A stretch of DNA of 64,000 nucleotides, from NCBI RefSeq assembly GCF_029626105.1, contig NZ_JARUBH010000009.1, positions 7,124,011 through 7,188,010 of the forward strand, read 5' to 3'. The notes under the pieces were generated by a model. It did no database searches. It was not told where the DNA came from and saw nothing but the letters and a program-made list of their open reading frames with translations. The position numbers were made by a program, and so were the translations under genes. This document shows positions 8,675 through 17,432 of this stretch, one piece after another. Source of the stretch: Solwaraspora sp. WMMD792 (GTDB lineage Bacteria > Actinomycetota > Actinomycetes > Mycobacteriales > Micromonosporaceae). Position 1 is the first letter of the stretch. Every line of letters begins with the position of its first letter.

Positions 8675-9043
8675 CTACCGCCGATGGTCGGCGTCGGTGC
8701 CGTTCTGCTGTGGTTCCGGGCGCTGTTCCCGGCGGCCCCGGACCAGCTCGGTGGCGAGGGCGTCGAGCCGCTGGGCCCAGAAGTGCCGGTAGCGGCCGAT
8801 CCATTCGTCGACCTCCCGCAGCGGTGCGACATCCACGGCATACAGCCGTCGGGTGCCGGCGGCGCGTACGGTGGTGAATCCGTTGTCCCGCAGCACCCGC
8901 AGATGCTGCGACACCGCCGGCTGGGAGATGCCGAACTCGGCCTGGACGACCGCGCCGAGGTCACCGGCGGAGCGCTCGCCGTCGGCGAGCAGCTCCAGGA
9001 TCCGGCGACGGACCGGGTCGCCGAGGACGTCGAACGCGTGCAC
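8675..9043 (-). CDS. ArsR-family winged-helix repressor
   Basis: A 122-residue regulator: LGDPVRRRILELLADGERSAG at the N-terminus, recognition helix ISQPAVSQHLRVLRDNG and wing TRRLYAVD (about residues 65-72). No cysteine metal site is visible in the recognition helix, so it is more like the non-metal subgroup often paired with small enzymes. Starts at GTG 9043. Likely controls itself and the catalase-like gene through a palindrome just upstream. Confidence 0.85.
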   Translation of the reverse strand: MHAFDVLGDPVRRRILELLADGERSAGDLGAVVQAEFGISQPAVSQHLRVLRDNGFTTVRAAGTRRLYAVDVAPLREVDEWIGRYRHFWAQRLDALATELVRGRREQRPEPQQNGTDADHRR

Positions 9044-9065
9044 CGGTCGAATCTATCCGTGGTGA

Positions 9066-9075
9066 CTTATATAAG
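9066..9075 (-). promoter_or_regulatory. AT-rich palindrome upstream of arsR-type gene
   Basis: CTTATATAAG is a perfect 10-bp palindrome 23 bases upstream of the GTG, in an otherwise GC-rich gap. Such AT-rich dyads (ATA-centred) are typical ArsR/SmtB operators. It could also contain the -10 element. Confidence 0.5.
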
Positions 9076-9200
9076 CAAAGGTGCCGGGTCAGCCCAGGCC
9101 GCCGGTGGCCGCTAGCTGCGGCGCTCACCGGCCGGCCGGGTCCATCGCCGGGTCCGGCCGCGTCGGATCGGCGACCAGCAGGCATGCTGGAGCCTGTTGA

Positions 9201-9320
9201 TCGTGCGGCGTAGCCGACGTGGGTGTCCGGTACGGGCCCTGCCCGGAGGCCACCGAGGCGGGTGTCCGGGTCACCGCCGACCCGGGCACCAGCCAGATCG
9301 AGATCGTGCTCAGCGCGTAA
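9201..9320 (+). pseudogene. 3' fragment of a gene once upstream of the beta-glucosidase
   Basis: A 39-codon open stretch with good codon bias, ending [18 protein letters not shown] and TAA at 9318-9320. It has no plausible start, and its stop overlaps the ribosome site of the GH1 gene, as in a real operon. It may be the end of a deleted partner gene. Family not recognised. Confidence 0.35.
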
Positions 9321-9333
9321 GGAGAATCCCGAC

Positions 9334-10752
9334 ATGCCCGTATCATCACCGTCCGGCCCGGTCTTCCCCGGCAACTTCCTCTGGGGTACGGCGACCGCGT
9401 CGTACCAGGTCGAGGGGGCCGCCGCGGTGGACGGCCGGACGCCCTCCATCTGGGACACCTTCGCGCACACCCCCGGTCTGGTCACCAACGGCGACACCGG
9501 TGACGTGGCCTGTGACCACTACCACCGGCTGGAGGAGGACCTGGACATCCTCGCCGAGCTCGGCGTCGGCGCGTACCGGTTCTCGATCTCCTGGTCCCGG
9601 GTGCTGCCGGGCGGCGGCAGCCAGCTCAACCAGCGGGGCGTGGACTTCTACTCGGCGCTGGTCGACGGGCTGCGGGCCCGGGGGATCGCACCGGTCGCCA
9701 CCCTCTACCACTGGGACCTGCCGCAGGAGCTGGAGGACGCCGGCGGCTGGCCGCACCGGGACACCGCCGAGCGGTTCGCCGAGTATGCCGGCCGGATGGG
9801 CGAGGTGTTCGGCGACCGGGTGCACACCTGGATCACCCTCAACGAGCCGTGGTGCTCGGCGTACCTGGGCTACGGCTCCGGGGTGCACGCCCCGGCGCGT
9901 ACCGAGCCGGCCGCCGCGCTCGCCGCGGTGCACCACCTCAACCTCGGGCACGGTCTGGCGGTACGCGCGCTGCGGGCGAGCATCGACCCGGCGGCCCGGG
10001 TGAGCGTGACGTTGAACCTGCACCACGTGCGGGGCGAGTCGCCCGGCGACGCCGAGGCGGTCCGCCGGATCGACGCGCTGGCCAACCGGGCTTTCCTCGG
10101 GCCGATGCTGGACGGGGCGTACCCACGGGACCTGATCGACGACACCGCCGCGGTGACCGACTGGTCGTTCGTGCGCGACGGCGACGAGGCGGCCGCGCAC
10201 GCCCCGCTGGACCTGCTCGGGGTGAACTACTACAACCCGGTGCTGGTCCGCCAGTGGGACGGGGTGTCGCCGCGGTCGACCGCCGACGGGCACGCCGACG
10301 GGGCGGCCTCGCCGTGGATCGGTGTCACCGACGTCGAGTTCGTCACCCAGCCCGGCCCGTACACCCAGATGGGCTGGAACATCGACGAGACCGGGCTGAC
10401 CGAGCTGCTGCTGCGGCTGCACCGCGACTACCCGGGGCTGCCGATGATGATCACCGAGAACGGGGCGGCGTTCGACGACGTGCTCGACGACGACGGCCGG
10501 GTCCGTGACCCGCGCCGGGTCGACTACCTGCACCGGCACCTGACCGCAGTGGCCGAGGCGATCGACGGCGGCGCCGACGTGCGCGGGTACTTCGTGTGGT
10601 CGCTGATGGACAACTTCGAGTGGGCGCACGGGTACGGCAAGACGTTCGGCATCGTGCACGTCGACCGGCAGACGATGCGGCGTACCTGGAAGGAGAGCGC
10701 GCACTGGTACCGGCGGGTGGTGGCCGCGAACGCGCTGCCGGCCGCCCGCTGA
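9334..10752 (+). CDS. GH1 beta-glucosidase, cytosolic
   Basis: A 472-residue family 1 glycosidase without a signal peptide, which hydrolyses beta-linked disaccharides and short oligosaccharides inside the cell. Seen: N-terminal [16 protein letters not shown], acid/base E171 in [19 protein letters not shown] (298-300), nucleophile E375 in MITENGAAF, and DNFEW near the C-terminus (aglycone/glycone site). ATG at 9334 has AAGGAGA 8 bases upstream; a longer frame from 9223 lacks support. A decayed gene end lies immediately upstream; no transporter is adjacent. Confidence 0.93.
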   Translation: MPVSSPSGPVFPGNFLWGTATASYQVEGAAAVDGRTPSIWDTFAHTPGLVTNGDTGDVACDHYHRLEEDLDILAELGVGAYRFSISWSRVLPGGGSQLNQRGVDFYSALVDGLRARGIAPVATLYHWDLPQELEDAGGWPHRDTAERFAEYAGRMGEVFGDRVHTWITLNEPWCSAYLGYGSGVHAPARTEPAAALAAVHHLNLGHGLAVRALRASIDPAARVSVTLNLHHVRGESPGDAEAVRRIDALANRAFLGPMLDGAYPRDLIDDTAAVTDWSFVRDGDEAAAHAPLDLLGVNYYNPVLVRQWDGVSPRSTADGHADGAASPWIGVTDVEFVTQPGPYTQMGWNIDETGLTELLLRLHRDYPGLPMMITENGAAFDDVLDDDGRVRDPRRVDYLHRHLTAVAEAIDGGADVRGYFVWSLMDNFEWAHGYGKTFGIVHVDRQTMRRTWKESAHWYRRVVAANALPAAR

Positions 10753-10852
10753 CCGGGCCGGTCGCCCCGGCGCTGCCGGCCGGCCGCTGACCGCGAACTG
10801 CCCGGATTCGGTTCACCTATCGACCTGATAATTCCGATCGACATGCTAGACA

Positions 10853-11863
10853 TTGCTGGTCCGGTCCGGCACCCTCGACAGGGTGGACTGGGTATTGGTG
10901 CTGGCCGGTTGCGGCATCGGGATCATCGTCGGGCTGACCGGCATGGGCGGCGGGGCGCTGATGACCCCGATGCTGGTGATCTTCTTCGGCGTACCGCCGC
11001 TCGCCGCCGTCTCCAGCGACCTGGTGGTCAGCGCGGTGATGAAACCGGTCGGCGGGCTGGTGCACATCCGGCGGCGGACCGTGCACTGGTCGCTGGTCGG
11101 CTGGCTCTGCCTGGGCAGCGTGCCGAGCGCGTTCGCCGGCGTCCTGCTACTGCGCTCACTCGGCGACGGCGAGCGACTGCAGCAGGGCATCAAGGTGGCG
11201 CTCGGGGTGGCGCTGGTGCTGGCCGCCGCCGGCCTGGTCTTCCGCACCTACACCCGGATGGCCGAGCACGCCGCCCGCCGCCGGACCGGCACCGCCGGCC
11301 TGCCCGGCAGCGACACCGCGCCGGCCGAGCCGCCGCTGCGGGCCCGGCCGCTGCCGACCGTGCTGATCGGTGCCGTCGGCGGTCTGATCGTCGGGATGAC
11401 CAGCGTCGGCTCCGGTTCGCTGATCATCATCGCGTTGCTGATGCTCTACCCGCTGCTGCGGCCCGCCTTCCTGGTCGGCACCGACCTGGTGCAGGCGGTG
11501 CCGCTGGTGATCGCCGCCGCCGTCGGGCACCTGCTGTTCGGCGACTTCCGCCTCGACCTGACCACCTCGCTGCTGCTCGGGGCGGTGCCCGGGGCGTGGC
11601 TCGGCGCACAGCTGTCGTCGCGGGCACCCGGCGGCCTGGTCCGTCGGGCGTTGACCCTGGTACTGCTGGCCAGTGCCATGAAACTGCTGGGTGTGCCGGA
11701 CATCCCGCTGCTGGTGGCGCTCGCCGCCGTCGTGGTCGCCGGGTCATTCGGCTGGATGGCGGCCCGCCGCCGGCACGGCCTGCCCGCGCTGGCCCGTACC
11801 GAGCTGCGCGAGCCGGACCGGCCGGCCGACCGGGCCGAACCGCTGCGGGTCGGCGGCCGGTGA
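10853..11863 (+). CDS. TauE/SafE-type membrane exporter
   Basis: About 336 residues with eight or so hydrophobic segments in two halves. Each half carries the family's glycine motif: VGLTGMGGGALMTPML near the N-terminus and VGMTSVGSGSLIIIALLM in the second half. A charged loop (RRRTGTAGLPG... region, about 143-170) separates them. Members export sulfite, sulfoacetate or other anions. The start is uncertain: TTG at 10853 directly follows a possible -10 (leaderless start), with GTG at 10883 as alternative. It stands alone between GH1 and a convergent lipoprotein gene. Confidence 0.8.
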   Translation: MLVRSGTLDRVDWVLVLAGCGIGIIVGLTGMGGGALMTPMLVIFFGVPPLAAVSSDLVVSAVMKPVGGLVHIRRRTVHWSLVGWLCLGSVPSAFAGVLLLRSLGDGERLQQGIKVALGVALVLAAAGLVFRTYTRMAEHAARRRTGTAGLPGSDTAPAEPPLRARPLPTVLIGAVGGLIVGMTSVGSGSLIIIALLMLYPLLRPAFLVGTDLVQAVPLVIAAAVGHLLFGDFRLDLTTSLLLGAVPGAWLGAQLSSRAPGGLVRRALTLVLLASAMKLLGVPDIPLLVALAAVVVAGSFGWMAARRRHGLPALARTELREPDRPADRAEPLRVGGR

Positions 11864-11905
11864 CGGTCGGGATCCCGTGACGGTCGGGACACCGTGACGG
11901 TCAGG
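11860..11905. repeat. 17-bp tandem repeat at a convergent gene junction
   Basis: GTGACGGTCGGGATCCC (11860-11876), GTGACGGTCGGGACACC (11877-11893) and a partial third copy (11894-11905). Each copy contains a TGA; the first supplies the stop of the TauE gene and the third overlaps the stop of the lipoprotein gene. A different 17-bp tandem repeat is at 34911-34944. Confidence 0.7.
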
Positions 11906-12788
11906 AAGGCTGCCACGGGCCGCTGACGAACCGGCCGTCCTCGTCGAACGGGTACGGGTTCGGCCGGCAGCCGCCCAGATCGGTGGTCTGCAGGCCCATC
12001 ACCGGGGCCAACCGGCCCTGCCCGGCGCAGCCCATGTGGTCGAAGCCCAGGTAGTGGCCGATCTCGTGGTTGATCACGCTGGTCTGGTACTCGTCGATGG
12101 TCACCGGGTAGCCGTCCGCGCCCTGCAGCCAGCGGCGCAGGTTGATCATGATGGTGGTGCCGAACCGGCAGGAGAAGACGCCGGCCGTGGTCAGCCCGAC
12201 CTGACCGCACAGCCGGTCGACGGTCTGCGGGGTGGCCAGCCGAATCCGTACGTCGTAGCTGTTCCCGCCGACCCGCCGGAATGACCACGACGCCCGGTTC
12301 AACCCGACGCTGCGGTCGGTCACCGGGTGGAACCCCGACTCGGTCCAGCCACGGGAGGCGGCCAGGATGCCGTCCACCCGGTCGGCGAACCGCCGTACCG
12401 TCCACGGCTCCAGGCCGCCCCAGTCGATGCCCTGTTCGACCTCGACGCGGTAGGTGACGATCCGGGCACCGATGCCGATCCGGCCCGCCGCCCCGTCGGC
12501 GGCGGCGAAGCTGCCACTGGCCGAGCCGGGGATCGCCGAATCCGGCGGCACGGTCGGTGTCGGGCTCGGCGTCGGGCTCGGGCTGGCGCTCGGCGTCGGA
12601 CTGGACCCGGCGGCGTCCGCCGTCGCGCTCGGGCCGGTCGGATCGGCCGTCGCCGGCCGCCCGCCGGCCGCACCCGGTGCCGGCAGCCACTGTGGTTGAG
12701 CCGGGGCGGTGCCACAACCGACCAGTACGCCGGCAGCCAGCACCGCTGTCAGCAGCGCCGCCGGGACCGGATATCGCCCGATACGCAC
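11901..12788 (-). CDS. DUF3152 lipoprotein with zinc-protease motif
   Basis: A 295-residue lipoprotein: signal peptide with lipobox LVGC (Cys25), a Pro/Ser/Thr-rich spacer (about 35-82) and a globular DUF3152 domain. That domain carries HEIGHYLGFDH (about residues 235-245), the HExxHxxGxxH zinc-binding signature of metzincin-type peptidases. Three or more cysteines probably form disulfides. Anchored on the outer face of the membrane. Substrate unknown; DUF3152 proteins are common in actinomycetes. Confidence 0.85.
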   Translation of the reverse strand: MRIGRYPVPAALLTAVLAAGVLVGCGTAPAQPQWLPAPGAAGGRPATADPTGPSATADAAGSSPTPSASPSPTPSPTPTVPPDSAIPGSASGSFAAADGAAGRIGIGARIVTYRVEVEQGIDWGGLEPWTVRRFADRVDGILAASRGWTESGFHPVTDRSVGLNRASWSFRRVGGNSYDVRIRLATPQTVDRLCGQVGLTTAGVFSCRFGTTIMINLRRWLQGADGYPVTIDEYQTSVINHEIGHYLGFDHMGCAGQGRLAPVMGLQTTDLGGCRPNPYPFDEDGRFVSGPWQPS

Positions 12789-12952
12789 CCTCAGTCAACT
12801 CCCCTCGGCGACGTCACGTCACCCAACCACAGCGACGGCGTCCGGCCCACCCCAGGTGACCTGCGGTGATCCGGATCGCACGCGGCCGGACAACCGCCGC
12901 GCGGTCACCGCGTGACCGCCGTCCGCCGAGGACGTTGGCTAAGGTCGATCCG

Positions 12953-15172
12953 ATGCACCGGATCGACGACACGGCGCCCGCGGCGCGCTGGGAAGACGCC
13001 TTCCTCACCGGCAACGGCGAGTACGGGCTGATGGTGCACGGCGACCCGACCGCCGAACGGATCGTGGTCGACCACCACCGGTTCGTGCTGCCCAACGGCA
13101 CCCGCGACCTGCGGCCACCGGAGCTGGCCGGGGTCATCGAGCAGGTCCGGGACCTGATCCTGGCCGGCCGACGGGCCGAGGCCGGCCGGCTGCTGGCCGG
13201 TGGCCGGCAGCTGGAGTGGACCCAGTCGTTCCACCCCGGCTACGCGCTGACCGTCGACGAACCGACCATCGCCGGCCGGCATGTCGAGCCGGCGCCACTG
13301 CCCGCCGACTACCTGCGTACCACGGATTTCACCACCGGTGAGATCACCGTGCGGTGGGCCGGCGGCCGCACCCGGCGAGCCTTCGTCTCCCGCGCGGACC
13401 GGGTCGCCGTGGTCCGGCTCGCCGCCGGCGAATGCCTGCTCGGCGCGACCGGCGAGCTGCCCGGCCGGCCGGCCGGCGTCACCTACGACATCACCGCCTA
13501 CCGGCGGAACGGGTACGCGTTCCTGCGGGTCCGGGGCAGCTATCCGGCCGGCCTCGGGGCGTACGGCTTCGAAGGGCTGACCCTGGTGACCGGCGACACC
13601 GAGATCGTCGGCGACCGGATCCTGATCGGCGGGGACGCGTCCGCGCTGACCGTGCTCGACCGCTACGAAGCGCCGGGCTGGGGCACCGAGGCGTTGCACG
13701 CCCGACTCGCCGGGCTGGCCGACGCCGACTACCAGCGGCTGCTGGCCCGGCACGTCGCCCTGCACCGGCCGATGTACCAGCGGGTCGAGCTGCGGTTGCG
13801 GGTCGACGAGGCCGACCGGCGCCGTCCGGTCGGTGAGCTGCTCGACGCCCAGCGCGCCGATGGCGAGCGGCTGCTCCCCCCGCTGCTGGAACGGCTGTTC
13901 CACGCCGGCCGGTACCTGCTGATCAGCTCCAGCGGGGTGCTGCCGCCCCGGCTGACCGGGCTCTGGCTCGGCTCCTGGGACGCCGCCTGGGCCGGCGACT
14001 TCACCACCGACGCCAATCTGAACCTGCAGCTGGCCGGGGCGAACATCGGCGCGTTGCCGGAGGTGACGGCGGCGCACCGACGGTTGATCGCCGGCCAGGT
14101 CGACGACTGGCGGCGCAACGCGCGGGCGGTGTACGGCGGCCGTGGCCTGCTCGCGCCGGGGCGCACCGACGGCGAGCACGGGCACCTGTTCCACTTCTGC
14201 GACGAGTGGCCCTGGCCGGCCTGGCTGCCCGGCGCCCACTGGCTGCTGTACCCGCTGTGGGAGCACCACCTGGTCACCGGGGAGCCGTTGGGGGAGGCAG
14301 CCGGTTGGCTGGTCGAGGCGGCCGAGTTCTTCGAGGACTTCCTCACCCGGGTCGGCGACGACGGCCGGTACGTGATCGTGCCGTCGTTCTCCGCCGAGAC
14401 CGGGCCGCTCGACGAGCACGACGAGCCGGTCTACCCGGCGGTGAACGCCACCACGGACATCGCCGCCGCCCGGCACGCGATGCGGGTCGCGGGCGGGCTG
14501 ACCGGTGCGTCCCGGTGGGCCGACCTGGCCGCGCGGCTGCCCGGGTACCTGGTGGACGAGCGGGGCGCGCTGGCCGAGTGGGCCTGGCCCGGCTACCGCG
14601 CCGACGACGACCACCGGCACGTCAGCCACCTCTACCCGGTCTGGCCGCTGCACGAGATCACCCCGGACGGCACCCCGGAGCTGGCCCGCGCGGCCCACCG
14701 GGCCCTGGCGGTACGTGGCGACGAGAACCTGTCCGCGCACGGCAGCCTGCACCGGGCGCTGGTCGCCGCCCGGCTGCGCGACGCCGACCTGGCCGCCGCC
14801 AACCTGCGGAAGATCCTCTGCACGGACATGTTCTTCCGGTCGTTGATGAGCGCCCACAATCCGGGTCTGCAGACCTACAACGCCGACGCCGTGCACGCGC
14901 TGCCCGGCGTCCTGATCGAGATGCTGGTCGATTCGCGCCCCGGGTCGGTGCACCTGCTGCCGGCCTGGCCGGTCGAGCTGCCCGGCGGCACCCTGCGCGG
15001 GGTGACCTGCCGGGGCCGGATCACCGTCGAGGAGCTGACCTGGGACGCCACGACGCTGCGGGTCCGGCTCCGCTCGGCGCTCACCCAACAGGTGACGGTA
15101 CGCAGCCCGTACGGTGCGAGGGCGGTGGACCTGCCCGCCGATGAGCCGGTGGAGCTTTCCCTGCATACTTAG
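12953..15172 (+). CDS. GH95-family glycosidase, cytosolic
   Basis: A 739-residue protein with the GH95 layout: N-terminal beta-domain beginning ARWEDAFLTGNGEYGLMVHG, then a helical barrel. The paired asparagines of family 95 appear as N355 and N357 in TDANLNLQLAGANIG; later come SAETGPLDEHDEPVYPAVNA, HVSHLYPVWPLHEITPDG and SAHNPGLQTYNADAVHALPG. GH95 enzymes are inverting alpha-1,2-L-fucosidases or alpha-L-galactosidases, acting on xyloglucan or other plant side chains. No signal peptide. I used the ATG at 12953 (AAGG upstream); the frame is open back to 12866 with poor codon bias. Its stop overlaps the iron box of the next operon. Confidence 0.88.
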   Translation: MHRIDDTAPAARWEDAFLTGNGEYGLMVHGDPTAERIVVDHHRFVLPNGTRDLRPPELAGVIEQVRDLILAGRRAEAGRLLAGGRQLEWTQSFHPGYALTVDEPTIAGRHVEPAPLPADYLRTTDFTTGEITVRWAGGRTRRAFVSRADRVAVVRLAAGECLLGATGELPGRPAGVTYDITAYRRNGYAFLRVRGSYPAGLGAYGFEGLTLVTGDTEIVGDRILIGGDASALTVLDRYEAPGWGTEALHARLAGLADADYQRLLARHVALHRPMYQRVELRLRVDEADRRRPVGELLDAQRADGERLLPPLLERLFHAGRYLLISSSGVLPPRLTGLWLGSWDAAWAGDFTTDANLNLQLAGANIGALPEVTAAHRRLIAGQVDDWRRNARAVYGGRGLLAPGRTDGEHGHLFHFCDEWPWPAWLPGAHWLLYPLWEHHLVTGEPLGEAAGWLVEAAEFFEDFLTRVGDDGRYVIVPSFSAETGPLDEHDEPVYPAVNATTDIAAARHAMRVAGGLTGASRWADLAARLPGYLVDERGALAEWAWPGYRADDDHRHVSHLYPVWPLHEITPDGTPELARAAHRALAVRGDENLSAHGSLHRALVAARLRDADLAAANLRKILCTDMFFRSLMSAHNPGLQTYNADAVHALPGVLIEMLVDSRPGSVHLLPAWPVELPGGTLRGVTCRGRITVEELTWDATTLRVRLRSALTQQVTVRSPYGARAVDLPADEPVELSLHT

Positions 15173-15187
15173 GCGATGCTTACCTCA
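15169..15187 (+). promoter_or_regulatory. IdeR/DmdR-type iron box before the permease genes
   Basis: TTAGGCGATGCTTACCTCA matches 14 of 19 positions of the actinobacterial iron-repressor consensus TTAGGTTAGGCTAACCTAA. It spans the stop of the GH95 gene and the first possible ATG of the permease (15176), which argues that the true permease start is further downstream. Confidence 0.7.
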
Positions 15188-15244
15188 CTCCGGGCCGGTC
15201 GGGGTGAGCGCGCCGGACAAGGCGTGACCCAAAGTGGTGGATGG

Positions 15245-16246
15245 GTGACTGTTGGTCGGCGGCTTGGTGGGCTGCTGGTCGCCGTACTGCTGCTGGCCCT
15301 GACCGTCTTCGCCAGCCTCGCCCTCGGATCCCGGGACATCGCGCTGCCGGTGGTGGTCGAGGCGCTGGTCGACCGCGACCCGGCGGTCAACGACCACGTC
15401 GTCATCTGGGACCTGCGGCTGCCCCGGACCGTGATCGGGCTGCTCGCAGGTCTCGCGCTCGGCCTGTCCGGCGGGCTCATGCAGGGACTGACCCGAAACC
15501 CGATCGCCGACCCCGGCCTGCTCGGCATCAATGCTGGCGCGTCACTTGCCGTTGTCGTCGCGATCACCTGGCTCGGCATCGGCACCACCGCCGGCTACAT
15601 CTGGTTCGCGTTCGGCGGGGCGACCCTCGCCGCGCTGCTCGTCTACGGCATCGGGTCGATGGGCGGCGACGGCGCGACCCCGGTGAAACTCGCCATCGCC
15701 GGCTCGGCGCTCACCGCCGTGCTCACCTCGCTGATCACCCTGGTGCTGCTGACCAACCTGCAGACCCTGGAACGCTACCGGTTCTGGCAGGTCGGCTCGC
15801 TGGTCGGGCGGGACCTCGACACCGCCCGTACGGTGCTGCTGTTCATCGCCGTCGGCACCCTGCTGGCGCTGGTCTCCGGTCGGGTGCTAAACGCGCTCAG
15901 CCTCGGCGACGACGTCGCCCACGGGCTCGGCCAGCACGTGGTACGGGACCGGGCGGTCATCATGACCGCGACCGTGCTGCTCTGCGGCTCGGCGACGGCG
16001 CTCACCGGGCCGATCGTCTTCGTCGGGCTGGTCGTGCCGCACGCCGCCCGCTGGGTGACCGGGCCGGACTACCGGTGGATCCTCGGGTACAGCGCGGTGC
16101 TCGGTGCCGCCCTGCTGGTCGCGGCCGACGTGCTCGGTCGGCTGATCGCGCCGCCCGGCGAGGTCGAGGCCGGCCTGGTCGTGGCGTTCCTCGGCGCACC
16201 GGTGCTGATCGCCCTGGTCCGCCGCTCCCGATTGGCCAGCGTGTGA
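15245..16246 (+). CDS. FecCD-family iron-siderophore ABC permease 1
   Basis: A membrane protein of about 333 residues with 9-10 hydrophobic segments; core motifs LRLPRTVIGLLAGLALGLSG, GLTRNPIADPGLLGINAGAS and LTGPIVFVGLVVPHAAR are those of BtuC/FecD permeases. It forms a heterodimer with the next gene. The frame opens at ATG 15176, but that codon lies inside an iron box; GTG at 15224 and GTG at 15245 are better, and I use 15245 because it leaves a short N-terminus before the first membrane segment. Iron repression is expected. Confidence 0.85.
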   Translation: MTVGRRLGGLLVAVLLLALTVFASLALGSRDIALPVVVEALVDRDPAVNDHVVIWDLRLPRTVIGLLAGLALGLSGGLMQGLTRNPIADPGLLGINAGASLAVVVAITWLGIGTTAGYIWFAFGGATLAALLVYGIGSMGGDGATPVKLAIAGSALTAVLTSLITLVLLTNLQTLERYRFWQVGSLVGRDLDTARTVLLFIAVGTLLALVSGRVLNALSLGDDVAHGLGQHVVRDRAVIMTATVLLCGSATALTGPIVFVGLVVPHAARWVTGPDYRWILGYSAVLGAALLVAADVLGRLIAPPGEVEAGLVVAFLGAPVLIALVRRSRLASV

Positions 16247-17358
16247 CCGGCACCGACACCCGCGATCCCGACCGGAGCGACGCCGACCGGTACGCCGCCG
16301 ACCGTACCGCTGGTCTCGGGCTTCCCGCGCTGGGCCGGTTGCGGCGTCGCCGACGCCGCCGGGCCACCGTGGTGCTGGCCGGGTTGGCCGGGGTCGTCGC
16401 GATCTTCGCCCTGCTCAGCCTCAGTCTCGGCGCCTACCAGATCTCGTTGGACGGGGTGCTCCGCACGCTGATCGGGCAGGGTAGCGGCCGCGACGACTTC
16501 ATCATCCTCAGTCTGCGGCTGCCCCGACTGGTCGCCGGGATTCTGGCCGGTGCCGCGTTCGGCCTGGCCGGTGGCATCTTCCAGACCCTGCTGCGCAACC
16601 CGCTGGCCAGCCCGGACATCATCGGCGTCACCGGCGGGGCCAGCGCCGCCGCGGTGTTCGCGCTGATCACGCTCGGTGCCGGCAGCCTCGGCGTGTCGGT
16701 CGCCGCGTTCGTCGGTGCGGCCGGTACGGCGACCGCCGTGTACCTGCTCTCCTGGCGGGGCGGGCTGACCGGGTACCGGTTCGTGCTGGTCGGCATCGCC
16801 GCCGCGTTCATGGCGCACGGTGTCCTCGGCTACCTGCTGACCAGGGGAGAGGTACGCGAGGCGCAGACGGCGTTGTCGTGGATGGTCGGCAGCCTGGGCA
16901 GCGCCCGCTGGCCGGAGATCGCCGTCCTGGCGACGCTGCTCGGCGTGTTGACCCCGGTGCTGCTGGCGTTGCGTCCGGCGCTCGGGCTGCTGCAGTTCGG
17001 CGACGACACCGCGACCGGCCTGGGGGTGCGGCTGGAACGCAGCCGGATCAGTCTGCTGGCGATCGCGGTGGCCCTCGCCGCGGTGGCGACCGCGGTGACC
17101 GGGCCGATCGCGTTCGTGGCGTTCGTCGCCATGCCGATCGCCCGGCGGATGATGCGCTCCGGCGCCCCGGTGCTGCTGCCCGCCGCTCTGGTCGGAGTGG
17201 TGGTGGTGACCGGGGCGGACCTGGTCGCCCAGCACCTGCTACCCGGCAACATCAAGACCCCGGTCGGCATCGTCACCGCGGTGATCGGCGGGCCGTACCT
17301 GCTGTGGTTGCTCGCCACCGCCGGCCGGAATCACGGCTCGGTAACCAGGATTACATAG
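16243..17358 (+). CDS. FecCD-family iron-siderophore ABC permease 2
   Basis: A 371-residue permease with a charged, Asp/Arg-rich cytoplasmic N-terminus (about 45 residues) and then FecCD motifs: LRLPRLVAGILAGAAFGLAG, LLRNPLASPDIIGVTGGAS and GPIAFVAFVAMPIARRMM. It starts at GTG 16243, overlapping the stop of permease 1 by GTGA, so the two are translationally coupled. The stop overlaps a second iron box. No ATPase gene follows, unlike most such operons; the ATPase must be supplied elsewhere. Confidence 0.88.
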   Translation: MTGTDTRDPDRSDADRYAADRTAGLGLPALGRLRRRRRRRATVVLAGLAGVVAIFALLSLSLGAYQISLDGVLRTLIGQGSGRDDFIILSLRLPRLVAGILAGAAFGLAGGIFQTLLRNPLASPDIIGVTGGASAAAVFALITLGAGSLGVSVAAFVGAAGTATAVYLLSWRGGLTGYRFVLVGIAAAFMAHGVLGYLLTRGEVREAQTALSWMVGSLGSARWPEIAVLATLLGVLTPVLLALRPALGLLQFGDDTATGLGVRLERSRISLLAIAVALAAVATAVTGPIAFVAFVAMPIARRMMRSGAPVLLPAALVGVVVVTGADLVAQHLLPGNIKTPVGIVTAVIGGPYLLWLLATAGRNHGSVTRIT

Positions 17359-17373
17359 GCTAGCCAAACCTAA
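17355..17373 (+). promoter_or_regulatory. IdeR/DmdR-type iron box before the binding protein
   Basis: ATAGGCTAGCCAAACCTAA matches 16 of 19 positions of TTAGGTTAGSCTAACCTAA. It begins within the stop of permease 2 and lies 60 bases before the GTG of the binding protein, giving that gene its own iron-controlled promoter. Confidence 0.8.
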
Positions 17374-17432
17374 CTTGGCCGTGGTTGCATGTGCTGACCT
17401 TCGCGGACGACCCCGCGCTCGTAGGAGAGACA

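Noticed and set aside
9223-9333. Upstream GTG start of the GH1 gene at 9223
   Set aside because: The ATG at 9334 has a proper ribosome site and begins just before the conserved [14 protein letters not shown]; the extension has no homologous character in that frame.
12905-15166. A 753-codon open frame antisense to the GH95 gene
   Set aside because: It is the Gln/Val/Gly/Pro-rich mirror of a high-GC gene; the plus strand has clear GH95 motifs and codon bias.
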